Counted from the stretch's first letter, positions 9,430 to 23,229 are shown. The stretch is 64,000 bases of DNA from Nymphaea colorata (GCF_008831285.2 NC_045139.1:20438412-20502411), one strand, 5' to 3'. Notes: generated by a model from the sequence alone, not told the origin. Translations and numbers: made by a program.

Positions 9430-11459
9430 TAAAATGAAAATATATAGCAAAATTTGGGGACAAGAAGTTCCCTAAGTACATAAGCAAACCGCAGAAACGA
9501 AATATAAGAAGAGAATATACAAGTTAGTATCACAATAAAACGTAATAAGAGAGGTGGAGAGAAAGTGGACAGACGGAACAGCAGAGTCACCCAGCAGTAG
9601 ACGAAGGACGGCACCGTAGCCGAATAGCAAAGTGAATATCTCCCTGCACAAGGCGTGCCACAGACTCCGACGATGAGAAGGTGTCCCTGAATACCTTGTT
9701 GTTGCGCTCTTCCCAAATACGCCACAAAGAAGAAATGAGCCACAACCTCCAAACACGACCCCAGGTAAAAGACAAGTGAGAAGAAGGACAAAAGAGGAAA
9801 AAAAGGCGAATGGATGGTGGGTTTAAGAGGTTGTTAACGAAAGAAGGCCATGCAGAAGTAAGGACACTATAGAAGAAATGACAAGAGGTAAAAAGGTGAA
9901 CCCGAGATTCAGCCGCGACGAGACAGAGGGAACATTGGTTTGCTAAACTAATACCAAGACGCTGTAGGTGGTCAAAAGCATTGATGTGACCAGCAAAAAG
10001 AAGCCAGGTAAAAGCAATGGCACGAGGAGAGGGACCAGGAGACCAAAGAGACCGGGGTGGAAGCGACGCAACGAAAGAACCAAAGGAGGCCAGGTAACAA
10101 GAGGAAAAAATAAATTCACGGGAAGACGAAAGAGGCCAGGAAGGGGGGGCAAGCGGTGGGAGGTCAGCAAGGCGAATGAAAAGAGGAAGGGCAGAAAGCA
10201 GACCGCTCCAAAAGTGTGAAGGAGAGGTGTGAGAGATGAAAATATTCCAATCACTAGGGGAAGACATGTCATATTTGGAACAAATGAAAATGGAGATGAG
10301 AGAAAACTCAGTTGCCAGATGCCACCACCAAGAACATAAAGAGGACTCACACGCCCGACTAAGGTTGGTAATCCCAGCACCCCCAAGAAGACGTGGAAGG
10401 ACAACCATATCCCAACGCGCAAGACAATCCAAAGGGCGATCACCATCCCAAATAAAATTACGAATGATCTTGTCAAACCTTCTCAGTACAACCGCAGGAG
10501 GTCGAAAGACCGCCAAGGCATGAAGTGGGATAAATGCAAGACAGTGCTTAGCAAGGGTAATACGTCCTGGCAAGGAAAGCAGCTTCCCCTGCCAACAATA
10601 GAGGCGATCCAACAACTTCTTCTCCACACCATCCCAAAAGAAGGGCGTAGGAGGCGACAATCTAATCTGAAGACCCAAGTAGTCCATGGGCAGGCCAACA
10701 GCCTTACACCCAAAACAAGCTTCCGCAAGAAGCACCGTGGCTTGATCCGCTTGAATGAGAGAAAGGTGACACTTCGAGGAATTAATAGAACGACTAGAGA
10801 CGAGGTCAAAAATTCGAAGGATGAGCCAAGTTCTCACAATCTGTTGGCGAGAAGCAGTGCCAAACAAGAGAAAATCGTCTGCATATTGGAGGGTGGAGAA
10901 GGCCTGCAAGTGAGGTAGTGAATGTGGAGTGATGAAACCAACGACAATCGCATGACGAAATAAGGCAGAAAAGCACTCGGCAACTAAGTTGAAAAGCAAA
11001 GGTGATAGCGGACAACCCTGTCGGAGGCCGCGACCGAGACAAAAAAATTCGCCACACAACCCATTGAAGGAGACCGCAAGCTGGGCCCCAATGACGAGCG
11101 AGAGGATCCACTGACGAAACGACGGACCAAAAGCAAGACGAGTGAGGAGGTCAGAAAGGAACTCCCAACTAACCGAATCAAAGGCCTTGGAAATGTCCAA
11201 CTTAAAGATGAATGAGGGAAGACGCAAACAGTAAAGGGAATGAACAACCTCGTTGGCAAGGACGACAGCGTCATGCAAACGCCGACCCTTGATGAACGCA
11301 ACCTGAAAGGGGTTGATGATAGATGGCATAAGAGGTTCAAGTCGCAAGGAAAGCAACTTAGTGACAATCTTATAGGGAGTGCCTAAGATGGAGATCAGAC
11401 GAAAGTGGCTGACATCCGTAGGGTTAGGGCGCTTAGGCACCAAGACGCAAGTGGCAAGA
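9430..11459 (-). mobile_element. 5'-truncated LINE (L1-type) retrotransposon
   Basis: Reverse transcriptase coding (next entry) plus a short 3' region of about 150 bases. Both ends abut AG/CT dinucleotide runs (9392-9411 and 11459-11480), so the element appears to lie inside a purine repeat, and any target duplication is hidden in it. The endonuclease and ORF1 are absent, as expected from incomplete reverse transcription. No clear poly(A) tail remains. Confidence 0.75.
9587..11459 (-). pseudogene. LINE ORF2 fragment: reverse transcriptase and zf-RVT
   Basis: About 620 residues remain open. The RT motifs are present: FRLISILGTPYKIVTKLL, the motif A aspartate in KLDISKAFDSVSWEFL, motif B RGLRQGCPLSPLLF, and the catalytic YADD (LQYADDFLLFG). 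The C-terminal zinc-binding region (zf-RVT) is seen as LCLVAAESRVHLFTSCHFF. The reading frame enters from the CT microsatellite without an ATG, so it is 5'-truncated inside RT. The open frame and intact YADD indicate a fairly recent insertion. A LINE RT would copy its own RNA at nicked DNA; this fragment cannot, because the endonuclease is gone. Confidence 0.88.
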
Positions 11460-11480
11460 GAGAGAGAGAGAGAGAGAGAC

Positions 11481-12773
11481 GAGTCTCATGCAATATGCAT
11501 TAAGGCGATGGGACCATGACTAGGCTTCCATGTGTGTATGTCCGAAGTAATCGAACAATGCTACCTTCAACGATGCAAAATCATCAGCCGTCAGCTAGGC
11601 ATGGGACCATGACTGGGCTTCAACAGGTGATAAGGTATATCATCCATGGTCTAAAGGATGCACATAAGCTGTTTGATCGAACAACTATGAGAGATAAAAA
11701 AAAAAGGATTTTACACATTGTTTCTACTATGTATTACTTTTCTCCTTGTTTCTACTATTGTTGGCCTCGTAAAAGTGATAAAAAATTAGACATGGAGGCT
11801 CTCAATGAGGAATTTTATGTTAGAAAAACTCCCTCTTGTAAGAACATCTGATTTGAGAAAAATGGAAAAAATAGAGAAAGAGAGTTTCTCCATCCTCCAT
11901 AGGAGAAAAGTTTCACATGAAAAGGGGAAAGTCTTTCCACTGTAAAAATTTTCTCTAATTATCTGCCTGACGTCAACTACTTCAATCATTTTCCAAGCTT
12001 CCAAACGTGTTTTGGAGGAAAGATTTTGGTTTAGTTTACTGATTTTCCTTTCTCCGTTTCCAGTTCGGCTTAAACTTACCAACTTACTTGTGCCATTGGA
12101 TTTTGTGATGCCAGGAACATATTTTATGCAGAGAGTGCATGCTTTGGGCCTGGTTCAGACACAGAACAAATCACTTACATTGGGAATCAAAGCTCAACTT
12201 GGATCAAATTAACCAGTTTGTAAGAATGGATTTCATTAATTGGGACGGATGGCTGGAAAAACAAGTTAGAGAGATTAGGATGTAAATTTCAACAGAATTT
12301 CAATGTTCTGAATGTTTATTGCGTTTTCCACGTTGATCTCAAATCTTAGAATGAATAAATATTGCTTAGAGAATTTTAAGAATCGCTGGTCATTTGTTGT
12401 TCATCTTCTTAGAATCCGCTCATTGTCATTGATCATCATTCATCACCATGAAAGTTTCTCACTGCATCTTCTAACATTCAGAAATTATTTTTCATGAGAA
12501 GAGAATAATGTGCATCTCTTTGTTACCACAAAAATACTATCTGTGACCTATCATCAAGATGGGGCCTCATGGTTTCTTTGAACTGCCGATGTGAGAAAAT
12601 TGAGAATCATGAATCTCATTTTTGACGTCATGATAACTTTTCTAAAATATGAAATAAAAATAAGAAATTGGTAAGTGATGGATACTTAAATATTGAATGA
12701 ATGAAGAACGACGTCAGTGCTTGATTTTTTCAAATCAACAATGGCTAGAAAAACAAAAACAAAAAGATATGAA

Positions 12774-12806
<33 letters not shown>

Positions 12807-14589
12807 AAGAGAGAGAAAAAAAAAAAGGCTCCAAGAAACAAATATCGGACAGAACGAACAAGATAGACAGTACAGATAGAGATAAAACAAACACTGGTGA
12901 TAAGAAATATGGTGTTTGTTCTTAAAACTGTCAAACAATGGACAAAGAACAACATTGACAGGATGGACAGAACAATAGTGTGATAAACAGGACGTCTTGT
13001 TTGTTCTATCCTATGGTACAACTATCAAATGACTTCTAAGTCTACAATATCAGTCTATAATTTATTAAGCAATACTCTTAATATAATAAATATATTTAAT
13101 ACATAAACAACAACCAAATAATAAAATTTTATTACTAAAATGTGATAACATAAATAGTGTTTACTTTGATTAAGTTAGCCATTAGGCCGGGTACTCGATG
13201 GATACCATGTACCCACAGCAACTCGGGTGTGGATGCTAAAATTGAGCCAGGCTGATAACTTTTTGAGATTATTTTATTTTCCAAGTATATATATTGGATT
13301 ATAATGAATTATATTTATATATTATTGTATATTAAAAATATTTTTTTAATTCTAATTAGGCTGGGCTTGGGTTTCGAGTAGTTGGGCCAGGTTAGTGCTT
13401 TGGTCATGGGCTATGGCTCAGCAAATAGCGGAGCTACGTGCAATGAAGCTCCCATTGAAAAGGAGCTTCACGGCAGAATCGTGGCATGTATTGCTCATGC
13501 CAGAATTGGGTCAAGCCCCACAGTGAACAGCGATGCAACTCCAACACTTCAAGTCTGCAACCGCAAGCGTAAAGCCTTAAACATATCGCCCATGCTAGAA
13601 TTGTTTCCTGGCCCGTTTCGCCCAATCATTCACCAGAATTGTTTCCCCGCCCATTTCCTATTAATTAAACGCTTGTTTTGTTGGCTGCATCAATAAGATT
13701 GGCGTTGCAGTGTTGGGTTTTCATTTTTTTCTCCCTTTTCCAACGCTTGTTTAGTTGTTTAGTTTCCTTCGTTTTATTTTTTAGTTTAATCGTCTGTCAG
13801 TCTCAGTTCCACACTTCCACTTCTCTCTGTTTTTGTCTTTTTTGTGATAATGTGAAGTGAAAATGCTAGAATAATGGATAGGATTAAGCGGGGAAGCATG
13901 GTGAAGGGAGAAACGAAAGAGAGCTAAGCTGGGAAGTGGCCAAGTGGGAAGCGAGTTTCCCTGCTAGACTGCTAATGGACTTCACATATTAGGAATTTAG
14001 GACAAAGCGTCAAAGACTCAAAGCCTACTGAAAAATCCATGCTGATGATTTCAATTAAGGAGGATAAACTTGTGCCTTGTGGTTGGCATATGTTTGGGCT
14101 CATGAGCAGAGATTTAAGCTGACTTTTTAACAAAAAGTGTTAAATTATTTCAACGTCCAAGTAACAGGATTTTGGACTCTTGACCTGTTGAACCAAGATT
14201 CTGTAATAAGTTCAAACATACTTAGCGTAAACTGTCAACTGTGCTTGAGCAGGACAACAGCAGCTAATCTGGCTCGTTTCCGAGCCCGATTTTCAACAAA
14301 AAAGGTAGCTACTCTTGATGAAATCTTGACAAGCTCAACCCAAATTAGTACTCTTGAACTGTATGGCTGTGCTGATTAAAGACTCTATGATCTCTGCTAC
14401 AAGACTTGCTTAGCTTACCCATGCCATTGAGCTATCAGATCTTGTGTATTAAGATCCATCATGTGGAGAGCACATTTCGAGCCGAACCGGATTGAGTATC
14501 CTTATAAAAATCTCTATCTTTTACTTTATCGAGAGTATTTTGGTTATTACACACCCTTGTGCATGCACAAAGTGTGAATGTAACCAGTT
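11481..14589. other. Gene-poor region
   Basis: No supported gene. A 20-bp motif (gggaccatgactaggctt) recurs imperfectly near 11507 and 11601. There is a TA/GA compound microsatellite at about 12775-12815. AT-rich DNA continues to 13370, and scattered GGGCC-type motifs near 13190 and 13360-13390 resemble hAT subterminal DNA but without ends I can define. Confidence 0.4.
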
Positions 14590-16900
14590 TTGTAGAGAAA
14601 CATTATTAAGTTACTACATAGTGTACTGATTGCTTATATTCAATAACTTTCATAAAAGTGATTAGATCATCATCATCTATGAAATCACTTAGCTCTTGTA
14701 AATGTACCAAATAATCTAGATGAATAACATATCTTCTTATCCTTATGAATCTCCATATAGGTGGCTCCAATAGTTCATTTGAACTTGCCTTCATGTAGTT
14801 GTTTATCGGCATTATACTTCGGTAGTTCTTCTAAGACAGGTATATCAATAACTAGACCAATATTTGAGTGAATGATGATAAGAAGTCTACCAATCATTAT
14901 ATTCATAAACATTACATCCTTAATTTCCTCCAATGAGAAGTTTTATCATCTCTTTATCGCAACAAAACCATCTTAAAAATATCTACCTTTATCTATCTCT
15001 ACTATATGCAGTGAATGAGTTGAATAATAAAATCTATAATCCTTCGATCTTTTCATGTAAATAATGAAAAAACTACCGGTTGCTGAACGATTAAAAGACT
15101 TTATGTGGGGGTTATATAACTTGGCTTATGTAGGACAACCCCAAATGTACATATATAATAATAAAAAAATTTCTACTTGTCCATAACTCAAAAAAAGTTT
15201 TAGAAACAACTTTTGTAGGTGCCTTATTCAAAATGTGTATGGTTGTCCTTAAAGTCTCACCCACAACATAATAAGGAGTGTTGAATAATTCAACATAGCA
15301 CACAAAATTTCAGTTTCTCTTTTTAGCTACACAATTCTGATGTGTTCTATTAGGCATTGTGTTTCTTCTTTGAGAAATCATGTGAAAGGTCCATCTCATT
15401 GTGCTATTTTAGTAAAATGACCATAATACTCGCCACTTCTCTCTTATCTAATTATCTTTATTACTGCCCCGGTTTGTTTCTCTTTCTCATTTGTAAGGTC
15501 TTCAAAAACTTGATAGACTTCATATTTCTTAAATGAAAGGTAGAGATATGTATACTAAAAATAATCATCAATAAATGTGGCAAAATATTTGCTCCCTATG
15601 TAACATGGGATAAATGGTTTGCATATATCAATGTAAATAATTTATAGTTTGTTGTTGCTCCTTTTAGCACTTTTCTTGTATGTGTTATTTTGCTTAACCT
15701 TAATACAATATAAACATATTTTTGAATATATGAAATCAATGGATAGAAAAATTTCTTTTTTTAACAAGTTTTGGACTCTCTTTTTAGCTATATGTCGTAA
15801 ATGACAGTACCAAACATGTATAATTGATCACTTAATAGGTGATGTTTATTACCAATTGACATATTACTACAAGATAGAGATTCACAGATCATAGTTTCTA
15901 GACGATACAAATCATCATTCATATATGCAGAACCAATAAAGTGTGGATCTTTATAAATAAAATTTTTTGAATTTTAATGTTTAAAACAATATTCAAGTTT
16001 ATCAAATCTTGAAATAGAATAAGGTTTTTGCTATAAGATGGTACATAAAATGTATCAATTAAGTCCAAAACAGAACCACTCCCTAAAACCACTCGGTATG
16101 TCCTAATGGCCTTGACATATGAATACATGTTGTTTTTTGAGAAGATGCTTCTTTCACGCTCTGTTAGTTTACTTTATATTGAAATATCTCCAATGTATTA
16201 ACAATATGAACAATGACAACTCAATCAACCTACCATATATTAATTGCAATCAAAATTAAATTGTATTCATGATAAATAAATGAAAAATTAACTTTCATAG
16301 CCAAACAGTTCACATAATTTTCATAGTCTACTTACTTATATCCCTTCTTTTTGTAAAAGAAGCATTTTGGAAAAGAGATATCTTGCTGAGTTAAGAGTTC
16401 ATGCAACCAATTTCTTAGTCTTTTTCTTTATGACATTTTTCTTTAGTTGAACTTTGTTCTAACCTCTATGAGAAGCCATATATGCACTTTACACCTTCTC
16501 ACTCCTCAATCACTTTTTTTTTAAACACACTTCGAATTTATCATTATATGTGTTGTAAAAGATTTTGAAAAGATCATATTCAACAGGTAAGGATGACATA
16601 ATCAAATGGACCAAGAAGTAGTCAGAAATACTAACTTTCATATCATGCATATGAGATGTCGTGTTTTCATTTCTAACGTATGTTGTCATATGCTACCCCA
16701 ACCTGTATATTTCATAGGCATCAGTTTCAACATCGGGGTACTAGTCCTAGCCTTGTTTGAACTGACAAGCAGAACATCTACAATATTGTGAAATTCTTTC
16801 ATAATTCGATAAGTGGGTATAGCCCCTAAATATTCTTTGCAACTATAGATTGCAAGAGCATCAAGCTAAGGTCATTAGATGACTCCCACTTGTCGAAACT
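14590..16900 (-). mobile_element. Decayed Ty1/Copia retrotransposon, RT missing
   Basis: On the minus strand in element order I can follow these pieces. The end of gag lies near 16400-16600 (remnants like FTTHIMINSKCV). The GAG-pre-integrase region is at 16128-15919 (LDLIDTFYVPSYSKNLILFQ). The integrase C-terminus is at 15300-15120 (VVGETLRTTIHILNKAPTK, then FFELWTSRN). The linker before RT is at 14812-14606 (VIHLDYLVHLQELSDF, then TFMKVIE). Many stops and frameshifts separate them. RT and RNase H are not found beyond 14600, and LTRs are not recognised. This is an old copy. Confidence 0.7.
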
Positions 16901-18184
16901 TGCTTTCTTTTCAGCTGTATCATATCTCAGTTAGACGGACAAGCTCATTCATATAGAAGGAATAGGTCTAGGTCCATATAACATAATGTCAACAATACAG
17001 TTTCTTTATAGTCGTGAAATTAATGTTATAAAAAATGAGAATATTAATTGAGTTATTAATAATAACCGAGCTAGGCACTATGATGATAAAAGATATACAT
17101 AAACATTCATACTCAAACAAGACAATGGAAAAACAAATATAATGTGTTTTATTATTTGTCTTCTTTTATGGGAGTGTGAGGGGACATACGGTCTCACTTT
17201 GGTGTGAAACTATGACACACAAATACATCATGTTTCCTACTATTCAACAAAATTAAAGGAACATATAACCAAGGATAAGTTGATATGACACATTTGGAAC
17301 TTGCATATCTCATATATTGAATCACATTTCCTTCATTTTAGCCTATTAAACTACAAACATAAAGACACAACCTTTGGCTGGTGCAATATTTTTAAAAAGT
17401 CTAATATATACTGATGATGAAAATAGTAGTATAGTTACAAGCAATCAAAACACACCGAGCATTTTGGTGGGAACTACTGCAAATCAATGAAGTCTGATAC
17501 TACTCCATTTATCAACATGGATGAAAAATTAACAATAAGCATATACAACATAGAGACAATAAAATACAATCGAAAACATAAAATATATAAAAACATAATT
17601 TTTTACATGAAAACAAGTGCATAAAGTCCATGAACTAGTTATAATTCTTAATGAGTGGTTCAAATATACTTTAAATGGGTTCAAATAAGTATTAAAACAA
17701 GTTCAAAATGGGTCAAAAGCATAAAATCAGTTATAAAATACACCAAAACAATCAGAAAACTCAACAAACTGATTTCCTATATACCCTAATCAATTAGAGA
17801 ACAATATAAAACCGCTCCCATTTTGGATGTCCAGAACACCATGAACATGTGGAACATGTGTTGTGGATCTGAGAAAAAGTATGCTCCTTATAGATAGTTT
17901 CTACAAAACTAGATTTACTTTTACCAATGTCTGCATCTCTCCCTCAGCCGCATCTTCTGCCCTCTGAAACCTCTCTGTCTGCAGCTATATCTATTTGTGG
18001 ATACATCTCCAATCCATCTATCTCATTCATTTTCTCCCCCTTTCTTTATGTAGCTGCAGATTTCTAAAATAGTCACAAGCTTCTTCTTTTTGCTGTTGAC
18101 ATGTGAAAACATCTCTTTCGCTCGGCTCTCTCTTTCTCTCTATAGCATTTGACTTGTTTTGATGTGGTTTTTCTCATCCCTATA
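16901..18184. other. AT-rich gene-free region
   Basis: No ORF or repeat that I can name. It may include the 5' part of the CACTA element whose transposase remains begin near 18185. Confidence 0.35.
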
Positions 18185-19660
18185 TAAACTAACTGTGTGC
18201 ATCCACTTGATGCATAAGCTTGGAAATCTTTTGATAAGCTGCATCCAACATTTGCATCATACAGCCACAATGTTAGATTGGGTCTAGCAAGTGATGGATT
18301 TTAATTTTGCTCGAATTTTAAGTGTGTCATATAGTGCCTCCAACGTTGTTAGTTGCATATAACTTGCCTCTATGGGTTTGTATGAAGCAAACATCAACAA
18401 TAATGATATTGTTAATTTATGATCCAACAACACTTGATAATAAAATAGACGTTCTTTTACAACCATTAAATTATGAGCTAAAGTTGCTATGAGATGAAGG
18501 TGTTAAAACATATGATGCATCAATAGAACAATACTTCCAAATGTGGTTTTGCATTACTATGAACATTTAAATGACTTTCAAGCTTATGCAAACCTATCAG
18601 CTTAGAATGCAAAAGGAAAACTAATATGTCCTATGTGCAATAAGGATAGTTGCTCACTTTATTTGAAGCACAACAGAAAAATTTGTTATATAGGGTATCA
18701 AAGGTTCTTCTCTGCAGGTCATAAGCTCAGGTTTAATAAATTTTTATTTGATGGTGATGTTTGGAGAGAGTTGCTTCTTCTCCATTATCTGGGAAAGATG
18801 TAATGAAACAATTGATTGAGGCAGATAGTAATTTACCTTATACTTGGAAAAGGAAAAACATATTTTTACCTTATTGAAAGCATAATATGTTGTGTCACAA
18901 TTTTGATGTAATGCACATAAATTGAAATACATGTGACAACATTATTTCACACTATTAGATATAAAGGGGAAGACAAAAGATCATTTGAATGTACATTAGA
19001 CCTACAAGACATGAACATAAATCATGCACGGCATCCACAATTTTTAAGAAGAAAAATATATTTACCTGCTGCATGCTACTATATGAGCAAAGAAGAAAAA
19101 TATATTTTTTGCGAAGTGTTGAACTGTCTAAAAGTTCTTGATAACGATGCAACTAATATCTTGCATCATATAAGCATGAAGGAAAAAAGAATAACAGGCC
19201 TAAAGAGTCATGAGTCTCATATGTTGTTATATCAATTTATTCCTTTAGCTGTGAGAAGAATATTCTTCTACAAAGTTAGTGTTGTTCTTATTGAGCTGTG
19301 CATATTTTTTAGAAAAATATGTTCAAAGACATTACAAGAATCTGAGTTAAACCATTAGAGGAACATGGTGCAGTCATATTGTGTCACATGTAAATGATAT
19401 TTCTACCATATTTTTTGACATCACGATACATTTGACAATTCATCTTGTTGATGATGTGAGATTGGAAGGACCAGTGCAGTATTGTTGGATGTACTCAATT
19501 GAGAGGTATGTTGCATGAAGTATTCATCTTGTGCATCTCATAACAGTTTTTATTATGATTTTATTTTTATTGTATTATGCAACAAGTACTTATCTATACT
19601 AAAAGGTTATGTGTGTAATCGAAGTCAAGTGGAGGGGTCTATCGCTGAAGTCAAATGCAT
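18185..19660 (+). pseudogene. CACTA (En/Spm) TNP2-type transposase remnant
   Basis: TNP2 transposases cut and paste CACTA transposons. Reading across frames, the expected order is preserved: AWKSFDKLHPTFASYSHNVR, GLASDGF, YNLPLWVCMKQTS, LLQPLNYELKLL, DEGVKTYDASIEQ, a cysteine pair (VLCAIR region), GHKLRF and KFLFDGDVW. The largest intact block is at 18933-19358, with DLQDMNINHARHPQFLRRK, LPAACYYMSKEEKYIFCEVL and GLKSHESHMLLYQFIPLA. It ends with ILKGYVCNRSQVEGSIAEVK near 19610-19650. Stops and frameshifts break it at least five times. The element's CACTA termini were not located. Confidence 0.8.
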
Positions 19661-22030
19661 TTGCCAACTACCAATGCTAGTCTTTGCCGGCGGTCTTGGC
19701 TATCAGCAATAGATAGTATTGTTGTAGTGATGTGCCTAGTGATTAGCCGTGTATAGAGAGAAACAGCCGCCATCATATTTAGAAAGGGTCACGTTACGAT
19801 TACAAGAATAAAATTCATAAGGAGTTGAATAGGACTTTTGCCATTAAAAGTTTGTATATGTAGAACCATTTTTTATATCCAGTCATTTAATGAAACGTAC
19901 TTGGGTATGCTTTGGTCCAGTCAGTTACATAAATTTTATTTTAGCCACAAGTTTTATTTCCCACAGCATCAGCTTGCAAACAAACTGAGCAGCTCGTTAC
20001 TACAGTCTTAACTCCTAAAAAAGCCTATATGTGATTACTTTTGTCAAAGAAGAAAGAAATTGAGCGAGAACTTGGAGGCTCACCATGGGCAGGGGCGGCT
20101 TAGATAGGTGGGGGTTCTGTAGGCCGTATGCCCCACGTAGCTCAATTTAAAACGTTGAATTTACATATTGGATCTCCATGGAGCTGGGTTCATTTATATG
20201 GGGTAGCTCCATGAGACCCGGGCTGCTGCTTCAAGACCAATTGAAAATTTGTTAATTATATATTTAGTGCTTCATGAAAAAAATTTTGTAGCTTCGCCCC
20301 TACCTATGGGGCATTTTGCATAAAGCTAGGAAGCAGTTTTAGGCCTTTAGGATATATGCATATGGTCATACTCAGTTTACAAAAGTTAAGTAACTCAAAC
20401 ACAGCTGGAATGCTGCTGTATCCATGTCGACATGCTGACCCGGTATGGCGACATACTTGGACTCAGAAGTTTTGATTTTTGCAAGTTTTTTGCAGAATTT
20501 TTCATATTGTTGTGGAAGTTTCCATATTTTTTGTGGAATTTACGTACACAGATACATACACACCTTGTCGGATCCACATGTCCTTAATTTCCAAAATTAT
20601 TGTCTCCATACCATTATCTTCATACGGTACCGATACATGTACCAATATCTGAGTGACTGGGTACAAAAGGAAGAAAAAGAATTTAAAAGTGGTTCAAACG
20701 ATCCTGACTTTTTTCTCTAAATGTAATAAATGTCTTAACGTAATAATTCATGAGTCACTGCCTAGCCTAACGAGAAACATGTATAATTCAGTTCCCAATT
20801 ATATAATGAATATCCGAAGTTACCACAATTACGTTTTGTTAGACGTGTACAGCTCTTGTCAATAAATCAGATTTATTTTTGGTTTCCGACCCAATTGCTT
20901 TAACAATAATTGGATATGGAAAAAAGTTGATATCGATTAAGAAACAGCATAGGATTCAGATTTAAGAAGTAACATCTGATCAGATTTCTATTTACATTCT
21001 GATTTGTCTGATCGAAATATTTGGATTCGGATCAGATAATTTAAATAAATATCCTATATCCAATGTCTATATTTTTTAAATTGTATCTTAGCATGCCATT
21101 GAGGTTTGAACATAGATTAAAAGTCAGATGAAGATTTGTAAATTTAGATCTAATACAAAATTTTCTTCATCCGTATTCGGATAAAAATTGGAATCCAAAT
21201 AAATGAACATCTCAAAAAAATCGAAATCTTATCCCTTTACTTCCCAACAGGTTATAACTTCGTGTTGAATTAAGTTTGTCGATGTGAAACACACTGACAG
21301 ACTCAAAACCAATATCATGGAGGCACAAATATTCACCAAAATTCAAATTTAAAGTGAAACGGAGGAGGTGCAAGCTTCAGGGAATAAAATAAATTCTTTT
21401 AACAGTAGACATCCCATATACCCTAATTACGTGTATGAACGTCTGTTTTTTGTTTTAAGCGAATAAAGTTTCTCAAAGTATGTTAGATTAATTACTTATT
21501 GTAATCTTAATATTTTATTGTATTTTTATATTCTAAAATCTTTACTCATCAATAGATTTTCAAAAATTCATTAATATTGTGAAAAGATTATGGCATTTAT
21601 TCATGGCAAGAATTTTTTTAAATGAGATTAAAAAAATGATGCTTCATTTTGTCCTTTTAATTAACATATATAATGTTATCAATTTAAAATTAACTAGGGG
21701 ATTCGGCTCACTCACTCAAGTAGTAAGGCAAGGCATCGGGTTGGGGCTGTCCAAGCCTTGACAAAGATAGACTCGGATAGGCCTGAAGACTGTGCTTCCA
21801 GTCAGACTCAGTCCACCTAATTATTAGGTTGGGCATGATAGTGACTTCATACCTGTTAGTTACCCAACCTGATCTCCAGTTGTTAGTATCTCAGAAACCA
21901 CCAATAGCCCACTAATAGTCTCCGTTTTTTTATAAGAGATGGAAAGAGAGAAACAAAAACTCTCAAGCATACCTACTGACAACAACCAATGGCTGGGAAA
22001 GGGAGCTGGCTCACAGCATCGCCAAGGAAA
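19661..22030. other. AT-rich region with small repeats
   Basis: No gene supported. Contains the MITE candidate at 20090-20302. Around 20395-20600 is a stretch (gtcgacatgctgacccggtatggcgacatac) that looks like repeat DNA. Confidence 0.35.
20090..20302. mobile_element. hAT MITE candidate, 213 bp
   Basis: The left end caggggcggct and right end agcttcgccccta are imperfect inverted repeats of the CAGGGGCG type common to plant hAT MITEs. The 8 bases outside are accatggg (20082-20089) and cctatggg (20303-20310), matching at six of eight positions. There is no coding capacity. Confidence 0.5.
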
Positions 22031-22032
22031 AT

Positions 22033-22122
<90 letters not shown>
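22033..22122. repeat. (TA)n microsatellite, about 90 bp
   Basis: An uninterrupted TA dinucleotide run of about 44 units, likely length-variable and prone to cruciform formation. Confidence 0.95.
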
Positions 22123-22125
<3 letters not shown>

Positions 22126-22777
22126 TAAGTAGAAACTGCCAGGCTAGAGACAAAAACCATACCACTCAAAATTGATTGTTGAATTACATTTTGTATAATA
22201 TAACCATATAAATATAATCTTATGAATTTATTGATAAGAGTAGTACAGTAACATAATGTCATTTTTTAAGTTTAGTATGTTCTGTAGTAACAAAAAATGA
22301 ACGACTCTTCGGACATCAATTTTTTAATTGTAGAAAAATCAATGCTTTTCATAAAAACTACTTCAACTAGATTTATTTTGTGTTGAAGTAGTATTTATAA
22401 AGACATTAGAATGTCCATATGTTTTAAATATCATTTAACAGATTTTGAAAGGTATGGGTTTTGCCTCCGATTTGAGTGGTCTTGAATATACCAATTTTTC
22501 TATACATACAAGTATGTGTGTGTATATAATCAAACGATAAAGTTCAAACTATGGATTGGGTTAAATTGGGTCCCTGATTCCTAACTGGGTTAGTCCGCTA
22601 GTTTTTATTAACAAGACTACCCCACAGGTCAAATAACCAACTCAGTCCCTGCCATTACTGATAGGTGGGTATGAGGCCCGATTAGGCCTGGGCATCGGGC
22701 CGGGCCGGCCCGACGGGCCGCTCAGCCCGGCCCGGCCCGGGTTCTGCCCCTTTCCCTTGCCCTCCGGTCGTGCTCTG

Positions 22778-23226
22778 ACGCTTCGTTTGGTTGGAGGGAA
22801 TGAAAGGGATGGAAAGGGAGGAAATGAGAAGGGAAGGGAAGGGAAGAGAAAGGGAAGGGAAAGGAAAGGAATGGAAAGAGTTAATTAAAAAGTTTGTTTG
22901 GATAGAAAGGGAAGGGAAGTGAATGAAATGGAAAAAAAAACTAAAGAACACATGAATTTAGAAAGAAAGGAAAGAAAAGGAGGGGTAGTGTGGAAATAAA
23001 AAACTCTTCTACTTACCTTTCTTTTCTTTCCTTCTCAATCATTCGATTTGAAGGGAAGGGATTTACACTAAACAATCCCTTTCTTTTCTTTTCTTTCCTT
23101 TCCCTCCCTTTGCATCGAAACACATTTTGCCCATTTCCCTCCCTTTCCTTCCTTTCTAATTAGCCAACCAAACAAATGAGAGATTGCTCAATCCCTCCCT
23201 TTCCCTCCTACCAAACAGGCCCTAAA
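22778..23226. repeat. Nested inverted-repeat element inside hAT copy 2
   Basis: The left edge reads ttcgtttggttggagggaatg and the right edge reads, on the other strand, gcctgtttggtaggagggaaa, so a second imperfect inverted repeat of about 20 bp lies inside the hAT body. Between them the DNA is G/A-rich on the left (gggaatgaaagggatggaaag) and C/T-rich on the right. It resembles a MITE-like insertion; target duplication not resolved. Confidence 0.45.
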
Positions 23227-23229
23227 AGT

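Noticed and set aside
9943-11111. Other open frames of 80-180 codons overlapping the LINE
   Set aside because: They lie in other frames or on the opposite strand of the RT ORF and carry no motif.
13180-13400. GGGCC/GGGTACC-rich motifs suggesting another hAT copy
   Set aside because: No matching inverted ends or 8-bp duplication could be found.
13382-13696. 104-codon plus-strand ORF
   Set aside because: No domain, and it contains repeated motifs (gcccatgctagaattg, catgccagaattgg) that suggest repeat DNA.
21860-22262. ORFs with long (IY)n runs
   Set aside because: Translation of the TA dinucleotide repeat.
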